Of a stretch of 64,000 nt of DNA, positions 53,784-62,618 are shown one piece after another (position 1 is the stretch's first letter; every line of letters starts with the position of its first letter). A program made the translations under genes and the position numbers. The notes under the pieces were generated by a model. The model was given only the letters and a program-made list of their open reading frames with translations, was not told the DNA's origin and did not search any database. The stretch covers positions 62,001 through 126,000 of the forward strand of contig NC_014933.1 in NCBI RefSeq assembly GCF_000186225.1, given 5' to 3'. The stretch comes from Bacteroides helcogenes P 36-108. GTDB lineage: Bacteria; Bacteroidota; Bacteroidia; Bacteroidales; Bacteroidaceae.

Positions 53784-54315
53784 ACTCTATCTTTATCAAA
53801 CCAAATACGGAATAATTAATCATATCCATATAATTAGCATCAATACCCTCTGAAACCAAAGTCTTTCCCGACAGACTTTCAATCTGCTTAGTTCTGTAAA
53901 TTTTCATCAAAACCAAATCGGTATATGAACTGATACGCATGCAACGCCAAGCCTCATCATAGTCGTGATTCTTTGCAAGCATCAACTCCAAAGAAGCACT
54001 GGCATATTTATCATAAAAGGCCATAGCCTCTTCGTTCGTAATATCAGCAGATTCGGCATAGCCCAATTCCAACTGTATCAATCCGATGATTCCATAGTTA
54101 ACAATAGCAATAAATTCGGAACGAATGCCTTCATCCACCAAAGTTATTCCTTTTGTTTCAATGCTCCTGATCCGATTGGCTTTTATGAATATCTGATCTG
54201 TCACGGAAGCCGGGCGAAGAATACGCCACGCCGGACCGTAATCATGAAGTTTCTTGGAGAACAAGTCACGGCAAATGGCAATGACATGTTCAAATTGTTG
54301 CTTGGTATCTTTCAT
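53773..54315 (-). CDS. DUF1599 protein
   Basis: The protein has 180 residues from the ATG at 54315; the frame extends to a TTG at 54336, which is unlikely because the promoter box overlaps it. It contains two internal repeats of a helical unit with HDYGPAWRILRPAS and HDYDEAWRCMRISS, each followed by similar Ile/Lys-rich helices (TDQIFIKANRIRSIE and TDLVLMKIYRTKQIE). This is the DUF1599 family, named a nucleotide-modification-associated domain in some databases; activity is unproven. It begins the operon ending in folE. Confidence 0.82.
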   Translation of the reverse strand: MKDTKQQFEHVIAICRDLFSKKLHDYGPAWRILRPASVTDQIFIKANRIRSIETKGITLVDEGIRSEFIAIVNYGIIGLIQLELGYAESADITNEEAMAFYDKYASASLELMLAKNHDYDEAWRCMRISSYTDLVLMKIYRTKQIESLSGKTLVSEGIDANYMDMINYSVFGLIKIEFGN

Positions 54316-54333
54316 ATCCTTACAAATAAGTTG

Positions 54334-54341
54334 CAAAGTTA
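54334..54341 (-). promoter_or_regulatory. Minus-7 box for the DUF1599-folE operon
   Basis: The minus strand reads TAACTTTG, a full match, about 19 bp before the ATG at 54315. No clear minus-33. Confidence 0.5.
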
Positions 54342-54348
54342 GGAATAA

Positions 54349-54398
54349 TTAAAGAAAAAAGAAAAAGAGGGCACTCTAAATTATATTAAAGTACCCTC
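54349..54398 (-). terminator. Intrinsic terminator after the M23/LysM gene
   Basis: GAGGG-c-ACT (54367-54375) pairs with AGT-a-CCCTC (54390-54398). On the minus strand the stem is followed by TTTTTCTTTTTTCTTT. Confidence 0.7.
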
Positions 54399-54421
54399 CC
54401 CTATTGAGATTGTTTACGTTT

Positions 54422-55294
54422 CTATGAACAGCGCAATACTTGTCCCGGCCGCAAAGTAGTTCTACTTGTAATTCGGTTTAGTTTGCACAGTTTGGCTATT
54501 GTTGTTCCCTGACGACGGGCTATTCTTTCCAATGTATCACCTTTCTTCACTTTATAGAACAGACCTTCACCGACAGCCATCTGTCTTGCTGTATTGCCCG
54601 TAGTCCCTTTTGTCTTATGGAAAGTGTAAGAGTCGGCAACAATATCCTGCTTTTCAAAATCAAACATGAGTGCAGGATCAATAGGAATTCCCAAAAAACG
54701 AGTTTCAAAATGAAGATGCGACCCGGTAGAACGTCCGGTATTACCACCCAATGCGATAGGTTCTCCGGCCTTCACAGTCTGATTAATATCAACCAATTGC
54801 TTGGACAAGTGCCCATATACTGTTTCCAATCCATTATCATGACGAATGACGACATACTTTCCATATCCGCGACGCCCTTGATTCTTTACAATACGCACTC
54901 TCCCGTCAAAAGCAGCCCGTATCGTATCGCCCACATAAACTTTGATATCCAATCCATAATGCATTCTCCGCCTCCTGGGACGATAGCCAAACACATCTGT
55001 AATACGATCATTGGTAGTCGGCATACAAAAACCTGTCAAATCAAAGGTATGATTTTCCGGCACAATGGCATCTCCATACGCTTGTACAAATTCATTATTC
55101 CAATTCGGATACAAATCCAAGCCAGGATATAAAACTTGTTCCGCACGTATTTGCTTCTGCAAAGCCAATGAATCCACACTCTTAAGTTTTCTGTCGATAG
55201 GAGCTTGGCGGGCAATCAGATCTTGCGAGAAAGAATTCAAGCTGACCATTGCCGTCGAAGCTAATAAAGCTGTTTTAATCCAATTAAAATTCAT
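54422..55294 (-). CDS. M23 peptidase with C-terminal LysM domain
   Basis: The protein has 290 residues with a signal peptide (TALLASTAMVSLNSFSQ). The M23/LytM domain (about 95-205) shows FGYRPRRRRMHYGLDIKVYVG, with the zinc His and Asp (H-x3-D), and GSHLHFETRF with the catalytic HxH. The LysM domain (about 245-288) is YKVKKGDTLERIARRQGTT followed by LNRITSRTTLRPGQVL. It likely cuts peptidoglycan cross-bridges or acts as an envelope/division regulator. The intact HxH suggests it is active. It is single and has its own terminator and probable promoter. Confidence 0.93.
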   Translation of the reverse strand: MNFNWIKTALLASTAMVSLNSFSQDLIARQAPIDRKLKSVDSLALQKQIRAEQVLYPGLDLYPNWNNEFVQAYGDAIVPENHTFDLTGFCMPTTNDRITDVFGYRPRRRRMHYGLDIKVYVGDTIRAAFDGRVRIVKNQGRRGYGKYVVIRHDNGLETVYGHLSKQLVDINQTVKAGEPIALGGNTGRSTGSHLHFETRFLGIPIDPALMFDFEKQDIVADSYTFHKTKGTTGNTARQMAVGEGLFYKVKKGDTLERIARRQGTTIAKLCKLNRITSRTTLRPGQVLRCS

Positions 55295-55394
55295 TCCGTT
55301 TCGTCATTCATTTTGGTATTCGTTGCAAGCATTTCCGGCAATCAGCATCACCTTTTCTACGCGAATATCCAGATTGATTTTTAAAAAATTCTCC

Positions 55395-55402
55395 CAAAGG
55401 TA
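55395..55402 (-). promoter_or_regulatory. Minus-7 box for the M23/LysM gene
   Basis: The minus strand reads TACCTTTG, a full match, with a leader of about 95 nt and no clear minus-33. The rest of the 269-bp gap (55295-55563) holds only a short palindrome CCCTATAAATAGGG near 55494. Confidence 0.45.
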
Positions 55403-55563
55403 ACATTTCTATCTGAAACACAGCACATATCATTAACTTTTTTTCAAGAAGTGAGATAAAAAGGGTAGGAGTTTTTCATCTTTAATCCCCTATAAATAGG
55501 GAAGATACGAACGGATATGTTTTACAACATAAAACGCAAGGAAAGTGTATATTTAAACGAATT

Positions 55564-57660
55564 TCAACTTATAGCAGCCCAATTAACGTTCGTTTTTCTC
55601 AGAGTTTTCAATTGCCTCCACAGTATCTCATTTTCGGGAAGAGCACCGGTGGGATCTGCATCTATAACCTTTTGAGCAATTTCACGGACATATTGCAGCA
55701 GTTGTCCGTCGCGAGCTATGTCAGCAATCTTCAGATCAAAAGCAATGCCACTTTGCTGCGTTCCCTCCAAATCTCCGGGACCGCGCAATTTCAGATCGGC
55801 CTCTGCTATTTCGAAGCCATCATTTGTCCGTACCATAATTTCCAAACGTTTCCGCGTATCTTCCGCCAATTTGTACCCTGTCACCAAGATACAATAAGAC
55901 TGATCTGCACCACGCCCTACTCTGCCGCGAAGCTGGTGTAGTTGCGACAAACCAAAACGTTCTGCATTTTCTATAATCATTACTGAAGCATTAGGAACAT
56001 TCACTCCTACTTCAATGACGGTAGTAGCCACCATTATTTGCGCCTCACCTGAAACAAACAACTGCATTTGCGCATCTTTCTCGGCAGGTTTCATTTTACC
56101 ATGAACTTTACACACCTTACAATCGGGAAATTCTTCACAAATATGCAGATAGCCTTCTTCCAGATTTTTCAGGTCAATCTTTTCACTCTCTTTTATCAAA
56201 GGATAAACTATATAAACCTGGCGTCCTTCTGCAATCTGCTTGCGTACCGATCGGTACAAGCTCTCTTTACGATTATCAAACTGATGGATGGTAGCAATAG
56301 GCTTACGTCCCGGAGGAAGCTCATCAATGACAGACACGTCAAGATCACCATACAAAGTCATGGCCAAAGTACGTGGTATAGGAGTAGCAGTCATTACAAG
56401 CACATGCGGAGGCTGTATGCTTTTCGTCCACAAACGGGCACGCTGTGCCACTCCGAAACGATGCTGTTCATCAATTACAACCAATCCCAATGAGGCAAAA
56501 TTCACCTTATCTTCTATCACGGCATGAGTACCTATCAGAATATGCACATCTCCTGTAAGCAGATCGGCAAGAATCGTCTCACGGCGTTTACCTTTAACGG
56601 AACCGGTCAAAAGTTCCACACGTACATCCATATCATACAGCAATTCACAAATAGTCTCATAATGCTGATTTGCCAATATTTCAGTAGGAGCCATCATACA
56701 TGCCTGGAAACCGTTGTCAAGAGCTATCAACATACTCATCAGAGCCACCAAAGTCTTTCCGCTACCGACATCGCCTTGCAATAAACGATTCATCTGTTTT
56801 CCGGAGCCCACATCGCGCCGGATTTCTTTCAATACACGTTTCTGTGCATTCGTCAACTCAAAAGGAAGATTGCGAGAGTAGAAAGAATTGAATATCTCAC
56901 CTACTTTTTCAAAAATATAACCACGATATTTACGTTGACGATCTTTTGCATAACGTAAGATATTCAATTGTACATAAAAAAGTTCTTCAAACTTCAACCG
57001 ATACTGTGCCTTACGCAACAATTCCGAATTAACGGGAAAATGAATGTTTGTCAGAGCATCGGTCAAAGACATCAAATGATGCTCATTCAGAATGGCGGGA
57101 GAAAGAGTTTCGGGTATAGGTTCACGCAATTGTTGGATTACCGTGCTCATCATTTTCTCAATGGCATGCGAGTTCAGCGAACTCCGCTTCATTTTAGCCG
57201 TTGTATTGTAGTAGGGCTGCATCCCCATAGTAGATAATTTTAATTCCGAAACCGGATCTATATCAGGATGAGCTATGTTTATTCGTCCGTTGAAAGCTGT
57301 TGGTTTGCCAAAAACAACATAATCCTGATGCACTTTATATTGTCCCAACAGGTATTTAATGCCTTGAAACCAAACTAAATCCACCATTCCTGTACCATCC
57401 GAGAAATGAGCTATCAGTCTGCGTTGGCGTCCTTCACCAACAGTTTCAAAATGCAAAATCTCGCCTTTCAATTGAATATAAGGCATAGTGCCGTCAATTT
57501 CCTGAATATGGTAGATACGGCTACGGTCCACATACTTATAAGGGAAATAATACAGCAAGTCGTGAAGGGAATAAATGCCCAATTCCTTATTAAGCACCGA
57601 AGCGCGTTGCGGTCCGACACCCGACAAATATTTTATGTCACGAGTAACTAAATCGAACAT
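55564..57660 (-). CDS. recG: ATP-dependent DNA helicase RecG
   Basis: The protein has 698 residues, normal for RecG. It remodels stalled forks and Holliday junctions. The N-terminal wedge/OB domain includes [19 protein letters not shown] and [20 protein letters not shown]. Helicase motifs are [15 protein letters not shown] (Walker A), [14 protein letters not shown] (DEQH), [39 protein letters not shown] and [16 protein letters not shown]. It overlaps the ispD gene end by 13 bp and is the last gene of the pdxJ-recG run. Confidence 0.97.
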   Translation of the reverse strand: MFDLVTRDIKYLSGVGPQRASVLNKELGIYSLHDLLYYFPYKYVDRSRIYHIQEIDGTMPYIQLKGEILHFETVGEGRQRRLIAHFSDGTGMVDLVWFQGIKYLLGQYKVHQDYVVFGKPTAFNGRINIAHPDIDPVSELKLSTMGMQPYYNTTAKMKRSSLNSHAIEKMMSTVIQQLREPIPETLSPAILNEHHLMSLTDALTNIHFPVNSELLRKAQYRLKFEELFYVQLNILRYAKDRQRKYRGYIFEKVGEIFNSFYSRNLPFELTNAQKRVLKEIRRDVGSGKQMNRLLQGDVGSGKTLVALMSMLIALDNGFQACMMAPTEILANQHYETICELLYDMDVRVELLTGSVKGKRRETILADLLTGDVHILIGTHAVIEDKVNFASLGLVVIDEQHRFGVAQRARLWTKSIQPPHVLVMTATPIPRTLAMTLYGDLDVSVIDELPPGRKPIATIHQFDNRKESLYRSVRKQIAEGRQVYIVYPLIKESEKIDLKNLEEGYLHICEEFPDCKVCKVHGKMKPAEKDAQMQLFVSGEAQIMVATTVIEVGVNVPNASVMIIENAERFGLSQLHQLRGRVGRGADQSYCILVTGYKLAEDTRKRLEIMVRTNDGFEIAEADLKLRGPGDLEGTQQSGIAFDLKIADIARDGQLLQYVREIAQKVIDADPTGALPENEILWRQLKTLRKTNVNWAAIS

Positions 57661-58319
57661 GAATCTATGAGGACAGCAGCTATTTTTAAATCAAAAGAAG
57701 TGGTTATTTTTATATTCTCCCTATTTCCATTTGTGAGGAAAACAGGTACGCCAAAAGCTTCTACAACGGAAGCATCATCTGTAAAGCAAGATGCATAAGG
57801 TTGCCTATAAGCTTCTTTCAAAAGATCTGCATCAAAAACCTGTGGTGTCTGAACCAGTTTATAATCATCACGGCTGACAGTAATACTCCGTCCTCTCTCC
57901 AAATGACGTACAGTTTCCACAACATCTGTCACGGGGATAACCGCCTTCTTTTCCACAACCAAATCATAGCAACGAGAAATCACCTCTTGTGACACAAATG
58001 GACGAACACCATCGTGCACCCCCACAAAACCGGAAGTCTTCACCAAAGCCAAACCATTCTTCACTGAGTGGAAACGGGTTTCACCACCGTCTGCAATGAT
58101 ATGGGATAACGAAAAATGATACTCCCTACACAGTTGTTTCCAATAATTTTGTTGACTGCGTGGAAGTACCAATATTATTTGCATATCCGGATCATAAGCA
58201 TGGAAAGCTTCCAATGTATGCATCAACACAGGCTTTCCTCCAACGGGAAGAAACTGTTTGGGAATATCCGCCCCCATACGTAAGCCCTTACCTCCTGCAA
58301 CAATCAGAGCATACTTCAT
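57648..58319 (-). CDS. ispD: 2-C-methyl-D-erythritol 4-phosphate cytidylyltransferase
   Basis: The protein has 223 residues from the ATG at 58319 ([16 protein letters not shown]); the frame runs four codons further upstream without need. It couples CTP and MEP in the non-mevalonate isoprenoid pathway. Visible are [21 protein letters not shown] (CTP binding), [19 protein letters not shown] and [15 protein letters not shown]. The start codon shares one base with the stop of the DJ-1 gene (TGATG). Confidence 0.95.
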   Translation of the reverse strand: MKYALIVAGGKGLRMGADIPKQFLPVGGKPVLMHTLEAFHAYDPDMQIILVLPRSQQNYWKQLCREYHFSLSHIIADGGETRFHSVKNGLALVKTSGFVGVHDGVRPFVSQEVISRCYDLVVEKKAVIPVTDVVETVRHLERGRSITVSRDDYKLVQTPQVFDADLLKEAYRQPYASCFTDDASVVEAFGVPVFLTNGNRENIKITTSFDLKIAAVLIDSCSI

Positions 58320-58867
58320 CAGCAAACGCACATCGCTTCTTTCAATTCCTTTACTTTTTCCTTACCCAGCAAAAGTCCGACAACAGCCAAAGCAAATTCC
58401 ATAGCAGCACCCGGACCTCTGCCAGTAATAATATTGCCGTCTTTCTCAACCAGAGCACCTGTACATTCAGCACCTTCTAAGTATTGTTCAAAACCAGGGT
58501 AACAAGTAGCCTTCTTTCCCTTCAGCAAGCCAAGCTTACCCAGCACCATGGGAGCAGCACAAATAGCAGCAATCGGTTTGTTTTCTCCAGCAAAGCGCAA
58601 TATTAATTTACGTAAATCATCACACTTTTCCAATGTAGCAGCACCTGGCATACCACCCGGAAGCAAAATCATATCTGCATCAAAAAAATCACAGTTCACT
58701 ATATTCTTATCGCACAAGACTGGTATGTCATGAGCGCCTGTCACAATTTCGTCAGGAGTTACTGTCACCATTTCAACATTCAAGCCCGCACGTCTCATTA
58801 CGTCAACAGAAGTGAAAGCTTCAATTTCTTCAAATCCGTCAGCAAAAAAAACATAAACTGTACCCAT
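58319..58867 (-). CDS. DJ-1/PfpI-family protein
   Basis: The protein has 182 residues, normal for DJ-1 (ThiJ/PfpI) proteins. It shows [15 protein letters not shown] with the conserved Glu, [10 protein letters not shown], and [11 protein letters not shown] with the reactive Cys in the nucleophile elbow. Members act as chaperones, deglycase-like enzymes or redox sensors; which applies is unknown. Translationally coupled to ispD. Confidence 0.92.
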   Translation of the reverse strand: MGTVYVFFADGFEEIEAFTSVDVMRRAGLNVEMVTVTPDEIVTGAHDIPVLCDKNIVNCDFFDADMILLPGGMPGAATLEKCDDLRKLILRFAGENKPIAAICAAPMVLGKLGLLKGKKATCYPGFEQYLEGAECTGALVEKDGNIITGRGPGAAMEFALAVVGLLLGKEKVKELKEAMCVC

Positions 58868-58881
58868 AATTTTCTCTCCTC

Positions 58882-59697
58882 TTATTTTAAATTAAAATAA
58901 TACGTTATTGTTCCTGTCTGATTATTCAAACCGCTTACTGCATTGAAATGCGCTTTTTTGGCCGCATCCTCCGCTGCTTTGCGCAAAGCCGGATTTACGG
59001 TATTTGTCATTTGACGATTGATATCAGTTGCAATCACTTGTCCTGCGGGATTTACGGTTATTGTAACCACCACTCTGCCTTCGTCCTGCACATTATACAC
59101 CGGTCGTGGAAGCCCCCCTTCTCCTATGGAGCGACCACCAAGATTGAAGGTTCCATAACCTCCGATACCCGATGTTGCTCCCGTCGCAGCATTTCCCGTA
59201 GGAGCGCCTTGAATTCCTTTGCCTTCCGAATTTCCTTTGCTTCCCATCTGCGCCCCCTTACCAAAAGCACCGGAAACCCGCCTACGTGCCGCCTCTTCGG
59301 CTTCTCTGCGCTCTTTCTCAGCTTTCGCTTCAGCTTGTTTACGAGCTTCCGCTGCTTTTTCGGCAGTTGTTTTTTCAGGATTCTTTACTTCTTTTTTCTT
59401 AGGGTCAGACTTAGGTTTCAAGACAACTGTTTCTTCATCTTCTTGAGTTATAATATTTTGCTCTCCGGCTTCCTCCATCTGTGGAACCTTCTCTTCAGGA
59501 GCGACATCCACTTCTACCAAAGAGGGATCTGCCATGCCCAATGCATCAGGTACTTCTCCCAACATCACAGGCATACCATCTTCTTCCGGAGGACGAGGCA
59601 CTGCAAATCCCACCAGCATCAGAATGGTAATAAAGGCGACATGTATCAACAGAGCGCCTATAATTCCGGCATATTTTCCTTTTTTTTTATGGTTCAT
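58882..59697 (-). CDS. tonB: TonB-family energy transducer
   Basis: The protein has 271 residues: one N-terminal membrane helix (about 11-31, IIGALLIHVAFITILMLVG), an acidic then Lys/Ala/Glu-rich periplasmic spacer (about 60-140, EKAAEARKQAEAKAEKE), a Gly-rich stretch (about 145-195) and a C-terminal TonB-like domain (about 200-271, RVVVTITVNPAGQVIATDIN). It couples ExbB/ExbD proton-driven motion to outer-membrane transporters such as the SusC proteins. The Gly-rich linker is unusual for classical TonB. Its start overlaps exbD by 4 bp. Confidence 0.88.
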   Translation of the reverse strand: MNHKKKGKYAGIIGALLIHVAFITILMLVGFAVPRPPEEDGMPVMLGEVPDALGMADPSLVEVDVAPEEKVPQMEEAGEQNIITQEDEETVVLKPKSDPKKKEVKNPEKTTAEKAAEARKQAEAKAEKERREAEEAARRRVSGAFGKGAQMGSKGNSEGKGIQGAPTGNAATGATSGIGGYGTFNLGGRSIGEGGLPRPVYNVQDEGRVVVTITVNPAGQVIATDINRQMTNTVNPALRKAAEDAAKKAHFNAVSGLNNQTGTITYYFNLK

Positions 59698-60110
59698 TTC
59701 TTTCCTTCCGGTGGGCGTGTAGCCAGCACCATCTTGAATTTATTTTCATTTGCAATATTTAGCACCTTAACAATCTCCCGATAAGGAACTGTCTCATCAG
59801 CATATAAAGCAACATACATATCAGGTTCCTTCTCCGCACATTCCCGCAAAAATGGAGTCAGTTCTTCCAACGATAACATTTTTTCCTTATCATTGCCAAA
59901 AGCAGCATAATAATTCAAATCCTTATCAATGACAACTCTCGTCAAAGGTTTAGCAGAAGTCTGCTGTTTTCCTTGTGGCAACAACACTTTAATAGCATTA
60001 GGCGATACCATTGTCGATGTTATCATAAAGAAAATCAACAGCAGGAAAATCAAATCCGTCATGGATGCCATGCTGAAATTAGGTGATATTTTAATTCTAC
60101 GTTTTAACAC
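59694..60110 (-). CDS. exbD: ExbD/TolR-family protein
   Basis: The protein has 138 residues with one membrane helix near residues 15-38 (MASMTDLIFLLLIFFMITST) that contains the proton-carrying Asp, then a periplasmic domain. It works with ExbB and TonB in a proton-driven complex of the inner membrane. It lies 38 bp after exbB and overlaps tonB by 4 bp. Confidence 0.94.
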   Translation of the reverse strand: MLKRRIKISPNFSMASMTDLIFLLLIFFMITSTMVSPNAIKVLLPQGKQQTSAKPLTRVVIDKDLNYYAAFGNDKEKMLSLEELTPFLRECAEKEPDMYVALYADETVPYREIVKVLNIANENKFKMVLATRPPEGKK

Positions 60111-60148
60111 GTCTTCTTCCCCATTTTTTAATTCTTATTTCTAATTGC

Positions 60149-60865
60149 TCAACGTGCAGGCTCATTCAGCAAGTCCATAAATGCCATTGTCTTGGCCTCC
60201 ATTTTATTAACAACTCCGTCTATCAGAGTCACCAGATAATTATAGGCAAACATGGCTGCGATACCGACTACCAAACCTCCTACCGTAGTTATCATCGCTT
60301 CATAGATGCCACCGGAAAGCATTGTTATGTCAATGTTATTACCTGCATTTGCCATCTGCCAAAAAGCCCTTACCATACCCGTTACAGTACCAAGAAAGCC
60401 AAGCATAGGAGCACCGCCTGAAATAGTAGCCATGATTGTCATTCCTTTTTCCAGCTTGGCCACTTCTATATTGCCCACATTTTCGATAGCAGCCTGCACA
60501 TCATTCACCGGACGTCCAAGCCGACTGATGCCTTTTTCAATCATACGTGCAGAAGGAGTATCCACACTGCGGCAATAAGCTATGGCAGCTTTCAATTCGC
60601 CACCCAAAATGTAATCCTTGATTTTATCCATAAACAGAGGATCTTCCTTCCCGGCTCTCCGGATCACATAATTACGTTCAAACAAGATATAGAAGCAAAG
60701 TATGGACATCAGACCTAATACAATCATGATCCAGCCACCTTTGACAGCCATGCTCCATAAGTTCATCTCATCAGAAGCAGAAACAGGAGTCAATACCGGA
60801 TTAGCACCTACAATAGAATCAGTAAGTGCCGGAGCCATTTGGGCTAATAACAACATTGCATTCAT
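60149..60865 (-). CDS. exbB: ExbB/TolQ/MotA-family proton channel
   Basis: The protein has 238 residues with three membrane segments (about 38-60, 140-165, 185-210). The conserved part is GISRLGRPVNDVQAAIENVG and ISGGAPMLGFLGTVTGMVRAFWQM, then GGIYEAMITTVGGLVVGI. It forms the channel of the ExbB-ExbD motor. Its start shares a base with the pdxJ stop (TGATG). Confidence 0.95.
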   Translation of the reverse strand: MNAMLLLAQMAPALTDSIVGANPVLTPVSASDEMNLWSMAVKGGWIMIVLGLMSILCFYILFERNYVIRRAGKEDPLFMDKIKDYILGGELKAAIAYCRSVDTPSARMIEKGISRLGRPVNDVQAAIENVGNIEVAKLEKGMTIMATISGGAPMLGFLGTVTGMVRAFWQMANAGNNIDITMLSGGIYEAMITTVGGLVVGIAAMFAYNYLVTLIDGVVNKMEAKTMAFMDLLNEPAR

Positions 60866-61578
60866 CAGCGAAGACAGTTTTTATATTCCTGTATGGTACG
60901 TTCCAATCCCAAATACAGAGCATCGCAAATCAGTGCATGTCCGATAGAGACTTCATCCAACCATGGAATGTTTTGATAAAAATAATTCAGATTCACTAAA
61001 CTCAGGTCATGTCCGGCATTCAGCCCCAGTCCCAAGCTACGAGTCACTTTTGCCGCTTCCACAAAAGGGGCAACTGCCGCTTCACGGTCTTTTGGATAAA
61101 CTGTGGCGTATGGTTCCGTATATAATTCGACACGATCAGCACCTGCTTTTGCAGCATGTTCTATCATATCGGCATCAGTGGAAACAAAAACCGATGTACG
61201 GATACCGGCATCATTGAATTCATCCAGCACCTCACTCAAAAAATCAAAATGAGTCTTTGTATCCCAACCGGCATTTGAAGTAAGCTGTGTAGGACTATCA
61301 GGCACTAAAGTCACCTGATGCGGTTTTACCTTCAAAACAAGGTCTATGAATTCCGGAGCAGGATATCCTTCTATATTAAACTCAGTGCGCAGTAACGGAC
61401 GCAAATCGTAAACATCATTCTGACGAATATGTCTTTCATCCGGACGAGGATGTACGGTAATACCGTCAGCACCATAGTTTTCACAATCCAAAGCCACTTT
61501 TACAACATCAGGCATATCACCTCCACGGGCATTACGCAGCGTTGCAACCTTATTTATATTTACGCTTAATCTCGTCAT
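60865..61578 (-). CDS. pdxJ: Pyridoxine 5'-phosphate synthase
   Basis: The protein has 237 residues from the ATG at 61578 ([20 protein letters not shown]), the family's standard start; the open frame upstream to 61671 overlaps the divergent promoter. It condenses 3-amino-1-hydroxyacetone phosphate with deoxyxylulose 5-phosphate to pyridoxine 5'-phosphate. Visible are [20 protein letters not shown] (phosphate loop and catalytic His), [23 protein letters not shown] and [16 protein letters not shown]. It begins a seven-gene run pdxJ-exbB-exbD-tonB-DJ-1-ispD-recG. Confidence 0.96.
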   Translation of the reverse strand: MTRLSVNINKVATLRNARGGDMPDVVKVALDCENYGADGITVHPRPDERHIRQNDVYDLRPLLRTEFNIEGYPAPEFIDLVLKVKPHQVTLVPDSPTQLTSNAGWDTKTHFDFLSEVLDEFNDAGIRTSVFVSTDADMIEHAAKAGADRVELYTEPYATVYPKDREAAVAPFVEAAKVTRSLGLGLNAGHDLSLVNLNYFYQNIPWLDEVSIGHALICDALYLGLERTIQEYKNCLR

Positions 61579-61599
61579 AATTCGATTCATAGTTTGGGG

Positions 61600-61607
61600 C
61601 AAAAGTA
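61600..61607 (-). promoter_or_regulatory. Minus-7 box for pdxJ operon
   Basis: The minus strand reads TACTTTTG, a full match, 22 bp before the pdxJ ATG, in the 104-bp divergent gap with nadK. No clear minus-33. Confidence 0.5.
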
Positions 61608-61682
61608 CAAATAATAGCGATATGTTGGCAGCAATCCGAGAAAAAAATAGCATCTTTGCACAGCATAACAACAGAATTGACT

Positions 61683-62552
61683 ATGAAATTTGCCATATTT
61701 GGAAATACTTATCAGGCTAAAAAATCTTCTCATGCAGAAAACCTCTTCCGACTACTTGAGTTGCATAATGCGCAACTCTGCATCTGCAGGGAGTTTCATC
61801 ACTTTCTTACCAACGATTTACACCTCAATATTCCTGCTGCCGAATTATTTGACGGAGATAACTTTTGCGCCGACATGGTCATCAGCATCGGAGGTGACGG
61901 TACTTTTCTGAAGGCAGCCAGTCGTGTAGGGAAAAAGAACATTCCCATTTTAGGTATTAACACCGGCCGTTTAGGTTTTTTGGCAGACATTTCACCGGAA
62001 GAGATGGAAGAAACATTCGACGAAATTTATAACAATCATTATAAAGTAGAGGAACGGAGCGTGCTGCAACTGAGATGCGATGACGAGAAACTGATGAAGT
62101 CCCCTTATGCACTCAATGAAATAGCAGTGCTGAAACGGGACAGTTCTTCGATGATCAGCATTCATACCGCCATCAACGGTGCGCCACTCACCACTTATCA
62201 AGCCGACGGCCTGGTGATTGCCACACCTACCGGCTCCACCGCTTATTCGCTCAGCGTGGGTGGTCCGGTTATCGTTCCGCACAGCAAGACGATTGCCATT
62301 ACCCCCGTTGCCCCGCACAGTCTCAATGTGCGCCCTATTGTCATCTGCGATGACTGGGAAATCACTCTTGACGTAGAAAGCCGCAGCCACAGTTTTCTGG
62401 TCGCCATTGACGGAAGGAGCGAATCGTGCAGAGAAACCACCCGCCTGCATATATCTCGTGCAGACTACAGTATAAAAGTAATCAAAAGATTTGATCATGT
62501 CTTTTTTGATACACTCCGCAACAAGATGATGTGGGGAGTAGATGTCAGATAA
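61683..62552 (+). CDS. nadK: NAD kinase
   Basis: The protein has 289 residues from the ATG at 61683 ([11 protein letters not shown]); an upstream TTG at 61656 is not needed. It phosphorylates NAD to NADP. Visible are [16 protein letters not shown] (the GGDGT motif), [51 protein letters not shown] and the C-terminal beta region. It is divergent from pdxJ and 66 bp before the partial GH20 gene. Confidence 0.96.
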   Translation: MKFAIFGNTYQAKKSSHAENLFRLLELHNAQLCICREFHHFLTNDLHLNIPAAELFDGDNFCADMVISIGGDGTFLKAASRVGKKNIPILGINTGRLGFLADISPEEMEETFDEIYNNHYKVEERSVLQLRCDDEKLMKSPYALNEIAVLKRDSSSMISIHTAINGAPLTTYQADGLVIATPTGSTAYSLSVGGPVIVPHSKTIAITPVAPHSLNVRPIVICDDWEITLDVESRSHSFLVAIDGRSESCRETTRLHISRADYSIKVIKRFDHVFFDTLRNKMMWGVDVR

Positions 62553-62618
62553 GAACAATGCCAGCACAATCTCTCATTTTGCATTTATCAACCTTACAAA
62601 TACCATTTTCAAACTCTT

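Noticed and set aside
58949..58984. Two further TGCGC cores resembling the PUL operator
   Set aside because: They lie inside the tonB coding sequence, are 31 bp apart instead of 21 and have no associated promoter box.
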